DNA of 11,178 nucleotides, taken from positions 1-11,178 of the forward strand of contig JAAFHM010000121.1 of NCBI GenBank assembly GCA_013298375.1, read 5' to 3'. The notes beneath the pieces were generated by a model. It searched no databases and was not told where the DNA came from. It was given only the letters and a program-made list of their open reading frames with translations. The translations under genes were made by a program, and so were the position numbers. Positions 6,211-11,178 of this stretch are shown in pieces. The stretch is from Ignavibacteria bacterium. Lineage in GTDB: Bacteria; Bacteroidota; Ignavibacteria; Kapaibacteriales; UBA4661. How positions within the stretch are numbered: position 1 is the first letter of the stretch; each line of letters begins with the position of its first letter.

Positions 6211-8148
6211 TTAGCGCCGCTCTTCGGGCTTAAACTCTTCCATATTCAAACTCTGCTCGGTTCCGCTTACATTCATTGCGTCTTGGCGTGGTGTGGACTG
6301 TCGTTGCTGCTCGGATTTAGAACCAGGCTTTGCAGAAGGCTTCGTAATAAGTTTCCGCTTGGGTGCATTATTGCGATCGGCGGTGGGGTCTTGCTGCACG
6401 ATGCCGAGTGCCAGCGCAACAGGGCGTGTGCTGCCGATAGCCGCATTCACGTCGCCGCGCACGACCATCGAAGCCGATGCTCCGCCATCCAAATTCACTG
6501 CATTATACGCCCCGATCTGCCGCATTCCTTCGGCGAGTTCTTGAAGTGTCATACCCGTTGTGCCTGCTTCGGAGTCGGTTGGGTCGGTGGTGACGAAGTA
6601 GAGCGTTGTTCCGCTAGAGTTTGTGCCAATCGCTGTGCGTGGAAGTTTTTGCGTGATAAAATTGCGTCCTGTTGTGCCTTCCTGACCCGCTTCGTGCTTT
6701 GCGTAACCGCTCCGAACAAGGCGCGGCGTACCAGAGACCGCATGAACAAACGGTACACTCGAATACGTGTTCGTCTTGAACATGAGCGTCACTTTATCGC
6801 CCGGACGCGGCAATTCACTTTCATCAATATTTCTGCCAAACGAGATAACTACGCCGTTTTGTGGCACAGCAACCGCACCAGTATCAACCTCGACCACCCG
6901 ACAACTCACTTCTTCGTTAATCATAGGTTGCGAAGCGTAGAGAAGCGTAGCTTTGTAGAGCGGGCGCTCGGCAGCCGCCATGCGCTGCTGTATGTCGAGG
7001 GATTTTTGGATTTGACTTGGCGAAGGCTTCTCGTCTGTTGGCAGCGTGGAAGCCGCATCGTTCTTAGTTTTGGAGGTTTTTGCACCGATAGTACCTTGTT
7101 CGATATTTTCTATCGGAAGCGTCGGTGCTACGGGGATTTCTTTTCCAGCATAGCGATTGTAGAGGACAACGCCGTTAGGATTAATGCGGGCATTGACGGT
7201 TTCGACGGGAAAACTGGTTTCGCGGGTGCGGAGCGTGGCGCTGATGCTGAAGCGTTCAATATACATTCGGTTTTGGCGATCAAAAAAGCAGGACGACCAG
7301 CCCTTGTACTGCCCCATTTCGACAACCTCGCCATTGACAACGGCAGGTCCAAGTGCGGTGTTGTAGTATGAGCGCCAAAAGTTGGCATTGACCATCCCCT
7401 GCAAAACGCCCGACTTGCCAGAATCGGCACGCTGAGCGATTGCCGGAAGGCTTTCCAAGCCATTGCTCAGGTTTTGCGCTTTCCACATTGCCACAGCAAC
7501 TTCTGGTTTCGTCCGATCAACTTCCAAAACATGAATGGAGTGTTTGCTACCGGTGCTGATGATATAGTGTTTGTAGCGTACTCCGGGCATCAATTCTTCA
7601 TCACGCAAGGTTTCATGCCATGTTTCGGAAAATGGCACAAATGCTTTTGCCATTGGCACGGGATCGGCTCTACGTGAAGTTTTGCGAGAAGAAGCATAAC
7701 GCGATGATTTATAGCGGCGCGAATTGCGGCTATAATACTTGCGAGAACGCTTTCTGCCGGATGAACGGGCATATTTTGAGGTGGAAGCAGAAGAACGATA
7801 GCGGCTCGAATACGTTTTTTTTGCAACAGATTTTTTCGGCGAGGTTTTGACGGCATTATTCTTTTTTGCCACCTGTGCGGCTCTTCTTCGCGAGGCTATG
7901 CGTCTTGCGGACGAGGATTTTGAACGCGCAGTTTTTCTGGAGACAGATCGTGGCGCGGGTGTTTTGCGGGTAGTCGATTTTCCGGCGGTGGGCTGGGCTA
8001 GTGCTACCGTGCCTGTTTTTGCCCTAGGCGAAGCAGCCGAAGCAGAAGCCTCAGAAACAAGGTTAGAAGCGGCTTCCAGCGCATCGGCGCAAAACAACGA
8101 ACCACACGTCAGAAGCGCGATTACACGAAGAGAGGCTTGGTGTTTCAT
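6211..8148 (-). CDS. Secreted phosphodiester glycosidase (NAGPA-like) family protein with basic linker
   Basis: The predicted protein has 645 residues. A signal peptide is visible at about 1-28 (MKHQ, then a hydrophobic stretch, then DALEAAS). Residues 34-161 contain no Asp or Glu and are rich in Ser, Arg, Lys and Tyr. The catalytic-type domain covers roughly 175-585. Its motifs are GMVNANFW (251-258), LGPAVVNGEVV (266-276), LPRTAIGTN (502-510) and VNLDGGASASMVV (551-563), which define the NAGPA-like (phosphodiester glycosidase) family. The central part has a Lys/Ser/Pro-rich insert near 352-395, and the tail (about 590-645) is polar and likely disordered. The animal relative removes GlcNAc from phosphodiester-linked sugars; bacterial members are probably periplasmic or surface enzymes acting on envelope glycans, substrate unknown. 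I chose the ATG at 8148, with AAGGA upstream, over an in-frame TTG at 8154. It follows the membrane protein gene by 21 bases, so the two are probably one operon. Confidence 0.88.
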   Translation of the reverse strand: MKHQASLRVIALLTCGSLFCADALEAASNLVSEASASAASPRAKTGTVALAQPTAGKSTTRKTPAPRSVSRKTARSKSSSARRIASRRRAAQVAKKNNAVKTSPKKSVAKKTYSSRYRSSASTSKYARSSGRKRSRKYYSRNSRRYKSSRYASSRKTSRRADPVPMAKAFVPFSETWHETLRDEELMPGVRYKHYIISTGSKHSIHVLEVDRTKPEVAVAMWKAQNLSNGLESLPAIAQRADSGKSGVLQGMVNANFWRSYYNTALGPAVVNGEVVEMGQYKGWSSCFFDRQNRMYIERFSISATLRTRETSFPVETVNARINPNGVVLYNRYAGKEIPVAPTLPIENIEQGTIGAKTSKTKNDAASTLPTDEKPSPSQIQKSLDIQQRMAAAERPLYKATLLYASQPMINEEVSCRVVEVDTGAVAVPQNGVVISFGRNIDESELPRPGDKVTLMFKTNTYSSVPFVHAVSGTPRLVRSGYAKHEAGQEGTTGRNFITQKLPRTAIGTNSSGTTLYFVTTDPTDSEAGTTGMTLQELAEGMRQIGAYNAVNLDGGASASMVVRGDVNAAIGSTRPVALALGIVQQDPTADRNNAPKRKLITKPSAKPGSKSEQQRQSTPRQDAMNVSGTEQSLNMEEFKPEERR

Positions 8149-8169
8149 GGTCAAATCCTTGTCAAATTC

Positions 8170-8838
8170 TTACGGCTTGGGCGGAATATGTTCGCTACTG
8201 CTCCCGCGCAAGGGTGGATTTTGAGGAGAAGCATTGCGCGAAGCACCACGTGAGGCGGTCTCGCGGAACATACTCCGCAAATATCGCAGATTATAGGGAA
8301 AAATTACCGAGCGATTCAAGTTTATCACATAATTGACTTTGTGTTGAAGATCATAGCGAGGAAATATGCGGTTTGCCCACCACATTTCCCCAATAAACGA
8401 CCCCAGAAAATACGCGAGAATCGCCATCGAAAGATAGGTCATCATAATCGCAATACCGACACTAAACCATTTTGCCACAATAACCATCATCGCCATCATC
8501 AAGGCAATACTAAAGGATTCTAGTGTGTCGCCCATCAAGCGCTTGGTGTCGTGCTGTCCACGTGTGCGGCGCTTCTCGCGGACTTGTGCCAAAAGCCATG
8601 CTGCCATAAAAACTAACGGCATCGCACCAAAGGAAGCCGTTAAATCGGTCGCATGAAGTAGTCCTGCCGCCAAAAAACCCTGCATTGCCGTCAAACCCGC
8701 ATATTCGATAAAACGGTGTCGGCGCTTCATCTCGTGCAAACGATCCACATCGCGGACAGTCAGCACAGGCGACTCTCCACTGAGGCTTCCGCCTAAAAAA
8801 CTGGGATTGATGCGATTAGGGTGCGACACAGGGAGCAT
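8170..8838 (-). CDS. Unrecognised multi-pass membrane protein
   Basis: I do not recognise this protein. From the ATG at 8838 it has 222 residues; an in-frame GTG at 8868, preceded by GGAAATAG, would add MIWHLFIQFT. Four hydrophobic segments are visible at about residues 44-62, 70-86, 108-124 and 126-150. The second and third are separated by a strongly basic loop, REKRRTRGQHDTKR (87-100). The third and fourth are rich in Met and Ala. The segment is followed by WWANRIFPRYDLQHKVNYVI and a polar, Arg/Ser/Pro-rich tail (about 192-222), probably cytoplasmic and disordered. The stop lies 21 bases before the secreted glycosidase-family gene on the same strand, so the two are likely co-expressed and may work in the same envelope process. 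The coding call is supported by consistent membrane topology and tight spacing. Confidence 0.72.
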   Translation of the reverse strand: MLPVSHPNRINPSFLGGSLSGESPVLTVRDVDRLHEMKRRHRFIEYAGLTAMQGFLAAGLLHATDLTASFGAMPLVFMAAWLLAQVREKRRTRGQHDTKRLMGDTLESFSIALMMAMMVIVAKWFSVGIAIMMTYLSMAILAYFLGSFIGEMWWANRIFPRYDLQHKVNYVINLNRSVIFPYNLRYLRSMFRETASRGASRNASPQNPPLRGSSSEHIPPKP

Positions 8839-8944
8839 GGTGAACTGAATGAATAAATGCCAAATCACCTATTTCCACTCGTGAAATATATGATTTTCTT
8901 GGAACTAAGCAAGCCACAAACTTACGCATAATACTCGGCACTAC

Positions 8945-8994
8945 AAAAAAAATTCCCGTTTGCGATAGGGCAATCGCATGAAAAAGATAGGGAA
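8945..8994 (-). terminator. Two-tier hairpin with eight-base T tract, no gene directly before it
   Basis: Read on the minus strand, TTCCC (8990-8994) pairs with GGGAA (8953-8957). Inside it a perfect 6-bp stem, TGCGAT/ATCGCA (8973-8978 with 8961-8966), closes a six-base loop. Eight T follow at once (plus-strand A at 8945-8952). This is the form of an intrinsic terminator or attenuator. It lies 107 bases upstream of the membrane-protein ATG and about 450 bases after the OmpA-like stop. It could end an unseen RNA, end a long OmpA-like 3' tail, or attenuate the downstream operon. Confidence 0.6.
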
Positions 8995-9379
8995 AACGGT
9001 GGGTGCTACGGAAATTTGCCCTCATAACCAAGAAGTTTTTCCTCATTATTTTCTTGCACTAAGGTTCTGGACGGCGAAATATTAAAGTACATTCGTTCGT
9101 AAGCTGTTGATACTTCAAAACAATTTTAGATTTTTAGTTCAGATTATTTACGTCCGCAACCTTATTCCTTCGCATGGTGCTTTTGGGAACCGAAAACTAC
9201 GGAAATGCTATGGGAAACCCGCAGAACCTAAAGACCCGTCATTTCCATTTGAGGGGGGGTCCAGCATCAACACCCGGGATTTGGCGGGCTTTAAAAGTCT
9301 CTCCCAAAGAAGCGATTGGCAACTCAAACACCGTCGTTGCGAGCCTATTCCCACAACCTCCGCCAACCGCACGAACATC
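8995..9379. other. Gene-poor stretch with repeat-like sequence
   Basis: No convincing coding sequence is visible on either strand. Short plus-strand frames here (about 9107-9407) translate to low-complexity polar sequence without family features or good ribosome binding sites. The part 9230-9355 holds words such as GACCCGTCATTTCC and CCGTCGTTGCGAGC, and minus-strand fragments reading ARNDG and EMTG. These resemble degenerate dispersed intergenic repeats seen in many bacterial genomes. A short GACCC/GGGTC pairing also occurs near 9234-9271. I could not match it to 6S RNA, tmRNA, SRP RNA or RNase P RNA. Confidence 0.35.
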
Positions 9380-9413
9380 AAAGCCCCCTTACCGCAAGGA
9401 TAAGTAGGGCTTT
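9380..9413 (-). terminator. Hairpin after the OmpA-like gene, weak U tract
   Basis: AAAGCCC (9380-9386) pairs with GGGCTTT (9407-9413). CTTA (9388-9391) pairs with TAAG (9401-9404) inside it, leaving a nine-base loop. It begins 37 bases beyond the OmpA-like stop in the direction of transcription. Only three T end the stem on the minus strand before GATG, so it is a poor intrinsic terminator and may instead protect the mRNA 3' end. Confidence 0.42.
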
Positions 9414-9450
9414 GGATTATTGTACGTTACCGTTGTCTATTTCTCGAAAG

Positions 9451-10788
9451 CTATTCATCCGTAGCGGGGTTTTTCACTTCAACAATCACTGTGCGGCAAT
9501 AAAGACGGGCTTCAGGAAGCTCGTTATTTTCGTAAAGCAGAGGTTTTTGTTTGCCGCGACCTTCTACTTTGACTTCCTTCACAACGCCTGCTTTATCCAG
9601 CCCCAATGCGGCTTGGACGGATTTTGCACGGTCGGTAGAAATTTTCAAATTTGCTTGCTCAGAACCAATAATATCGGTGTAACCCGTGATAACAACGACC
9701 GATTCTGGTCTCAAGCGCTTTTCCGATTTGATAAATTCTACAATTTTTGCATTGCCATCCTCGACTTTTGCCGAAGCGAAGGGAAACAGAATCATGCTGT
9801 ATCGGTCTTTTTCGACATCATTGGCGCGTTCTCGCTTTTTCTTTTGAATTGTAATTTGCTGAACTGGCATCGAAAGCCGCTTGGAACGGAGGTTTGGCAA
9901 AGTCGGATAACGAATCTCTAATTCATAGGTCATTGGAACGGTGTCTAAGGGAATCGTGTTTTTTTCTTTGTTAATTTTCCAATCTACAACGGGCTTAATA
10001 TTCCCGGCAGCAGAAATGGGGCTGCGAAGCGCTTTTGCACGTTGTTTGATAGCGATACTCCACTGTGCGGGATTTTCGTCTTTTGCTTCAACTTTGCTGT
10101 AAAAGCGAATAATGGGTGGTGTAGCTTCGCGTAACGTGTCTTGGATGAACACTGGCTGCACCATCGACCACGCACCCGTAATTTCCACACGACGGTTCTC
10201 CGCTTCGGCTTCAAGTGGGCTTTCTTTGGAATTAGATGGTTTTTCCGGTAAATCGCGGCTTTGCAGATTTAGACGGGCAGGGTCTATTTTCCAGACATTT
10301 TGGAAATAATCTTTTACTGCCTGAGCGCGTCTGGTCGAAAGGTCTTTATTGCCCTTTTCAGGACCGACATTTGCATTGCAACCCGTAATCGTGATAGCTT
10401 CAGTCGAATTTTTCAGACGATAGCCGATAATATTCAGCACATCGTAATAGACTTCCAAGGTCTCACGATTAAAAAGGCGCTCCGGGCGGAATGACTCAAC
10501 ACTCACATCGGTCATTTGGATATACCGTTGAGGAATAGTGGCGGAATTATCGTCAAAAAAAACGTAGTTCAATAAAGGATGAATTTGGCGGCTCAAAAAT
10601 TCGTCAACGCGGATTTGGACAACGGGAACTTCTACGCCATTTGCTTCCACGCCGAGTGCGCGGATTTTAGGTTTGCCATCGTTTGCGCCGTCATCATCAT
10701 CTTGCGCTGCAAGTGGCATTGTTCCTGATAAAAGCAGCGCCAGAATGCAGAATGGGCGCAGAAACCGAAAGAGGCGGTGTTGTGTCAT
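9451..10788 (-). CDS. Secreted periplasmic protein with two OmpA-like domains
   Basis: The protein has 445 residues. A signal peptide is seen at 1-28 (MTQHRLFRFLRPFCILALLL, with cleavage near LAAQ), followed by an acidic DDDDGAND stretch. The first OmpA-like domain covers about 72-205: YVFFDDNSATIP, ITGCNANVG (134-142), LSTRRAQAV (150-158) and ENRRVEI (198-204). A beta-rich linker follows at about 206-325. The second covers about 330-438: LFPFASAKV, ITGYTDIIGS (367-376), ISTDRAKSV (383-391) and CRTVIVEV. OmpA-like domains bind the diaminopimelate of peptidoglycan through a conserved Asp and Arg. The second domain keeps both (D372, R387); the first has Ala at the Asp position (A139) but keeps R154. 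There is no transmembrane barrel, so it is probably a periplasmic, wall-associated protein. The ATG at 10788 has CGGAG upstream; an extension to 10929 lacks a signal peptide and is unlikely. Confidence 0.88.
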   Translation of the reverse strand: MTQHRLFRFLRPFCILALLLSGTMPLAAQDDDDGANDGKPKIRALGVEANGVEVPVVQIRVDEFLSRQIHPLLNYVFFDDNSATIPQRYIQMTDVSVESFRPERLFNRETLEVYYDVLNIIGYRLKNSTEAITITGCNANVGPEKGNKDLSTRRAQAVKDYFQNVWKIDPARLNLQSRDLPEKPSNSKESPLEAEAENRRVEITGAWSMVQPVFIQDTLREATPPIIRFYSKVEAKDENPAQWSIAIKQRAKALRSPISAAGNIKPVVDWKINKEKNTIPLDTVPMTYELEIRYPTLPNLRSKRLSMPVQQITIQKKKRERANDVEKDRYSMILFPFASAKVEDGNAKIVEFIKSEKRLRPESVVVITGYTDIIGSEQANLKISTDRAKSVQAALGLDKAGVVKEVKVEGRGKQKPLLYENNELPEARLYCRTVIVEVKNPATDE

Positions 10789-11178
10789 GGGAAAACTCCG
10801 AAAAGAGAGCGGATAAAAACAGGTAAATGGGTTGTGTGTTGCTTGCCGTCCAACCAATGCCTTCCCGTGCAGACAAAGTATGCGGCGGCTGCCATAGAAC
10901 ACCATGCCAATGCCTGCACGCACGGACAAAACGTTGCTATGGTTGGTTTGACCATTGCGAAGATACGAAAGTTTAAGAAGATTTACGTAAGGGGATAAAA
11001 ATAAAGAAATGTTTCGACAAGCTCAATATGAGGATTTATGCGGTCTTCAGACTGAGCTTGTCTATTAGATTGCAAAAACAAAAAATCGTATTTTTACGTT
11101 CATAATGTACGACATTCTCAAGCGTAGAAGCCAAACACAAGCCGAATCAAGTCTAGTGAGCTTGCTCTGCTTCAAGCA
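10789..11178. other. Right-hand intergenic region without a convincing gene
   Basis: This 390-base stretch precedes the OmpA-like gene and probably holds its promoter and leader. On the minus strand TATCTTCG (10958-10965) resembles the Bacteroidota -7 element, but no matching upstream TTG is well placed, so I do not call a promoter. At the edge both strands are open: a plus frame from ATG at 11105 (MYDILKRRSQTQAESS...) and a minus frame ending in TAA at 11065. Neither has a ribosome binding site or a recognisable family. Confidence 0.4.
11016..11062. repeat. 10-bp inverted repeat, hairpin-forming
   Basis: GACAAGCTCA (11016-11025) and TGAGCTTGTC (11053-11062) are perfect inverted repeats around a 27-base spacer that itself contains GTCTTCAGAC. 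The words TTTCGACAAGCTCA and CAGACTGAGCTTGTC resemble dispersed intergenic hairpin repeats known from many bacterial genomes. It may be one such repeat or the 3'-end stem of a gene beyond the right edge. Confidence 0.6.

Noticed and set aside
6283..7371. 362-codon plus-strand frame
   Set aside because: It lies entirely antisense to the NAGPA-like gene, whose family motifs and signal peptide prove the minus strand. The plus product is rich in Cys and Arg without domain features.
8149..8154. TTG start for the NAGPA-like protein at 8154
   Set aside because: An ATG two codons later at 8148 has AAGGA at good spacing and begins a normal signal peptide.
9107..9407. Overlapping plus-strand frames of about 77 and 98 codons
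   Set aside because: They have low-complexity products, no ribosome binding site, and repeat-like nucleotide sequence; no family pattern was seen.
9120..9440. Structured RNA such as RNase P RNA, tmRNA, SRP RNA or a cobalamin riboswitch
   Set aside because: I compared the segment with the conserved cores of these RNAs from memory on both strands and found no match beyond short chance words.
10789..10929. N-terminal extension of the OmpA-like protein
   Set aside because: It would bury the signal peptide found directly after the ATG at 10788, which also has a good ribosome binding site.
10777..10998. 73-codon plus-strand frame over the OmpA-like start
   Set aside because: It overlaps the signal-peptide end and leader of a well-supported minus-strand gene and has no features of its own.

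Overview
The window reads as a chromosomal stretch from a Gram-negative bacterium, most likely of the Bacteroidota/Chlorobiota (FCB) group. I infer this from the gene mix: a bacilliredoxin with a CGC active site, YajC, an MlaF-type ATPase, a periplasmic OmpA-like protein, and a STAS-like small protein of a style common in Bacteroidota. Several genes have clear Shine-Dalgarno motifs and several have none. No RNA genes, CRISPR arrays, transposases or prophage genes were recognised.

Left part (1-1340). A truncated minus-strand gene for a STAS/SpoIIAA-like protein runs off the left edge. Diverging from it is a plus-strand unit. It has a long leader with two tiny overlapping ORFs that each have a good ribosome binding site, then a 57-residue coiled-coil protein, then a 124-residue photoactive yellow protein (PYP) that keeps the chromophore cysteine, tyrosine and glutamate. 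A strong hairpin terminator ends this unit and probably also the convergent minus-strand unit.

Middle part (1352-8838), all on the minus strand, so transcription runs from high to low coordinates. One group is an unrecognised multi-pass membrane protein, a secreted phosphodiester-glycosidase-family protein with a very basic linker, yajC, and a bacilliredoxin followed by an intrinsic terminator. A second group is an AI-2E-family (PerM-like) membrane protein, peptide chain release factor 3 (prfC) and an orphan MlaF-like ABC ATPase.

Right part (8839-11178). A gene-poor stretch of about 600 bases contains a two-tier hairpin with an eight-base T tract on the minus strand (a terminator with no obvious gene just before it), degenerate repeat-like sequence, and a hairpin just after the next gene. 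That gene encodes a periplasmic protein with two OmpA-like domains. The first domain has lost the conserved peptidoglycan-binding aspartate. The last 390 bases hold no convincing gene but contain a 10-bp inverted repeat.

The most interesting unit is the PYP gene with its small coiled-coil neighbour. It is a candidate blue-light sensor with a co-encoded partner. The chromophore biosynthesis genes are not in the window, so photochemical activity is inferred from the retained residues.
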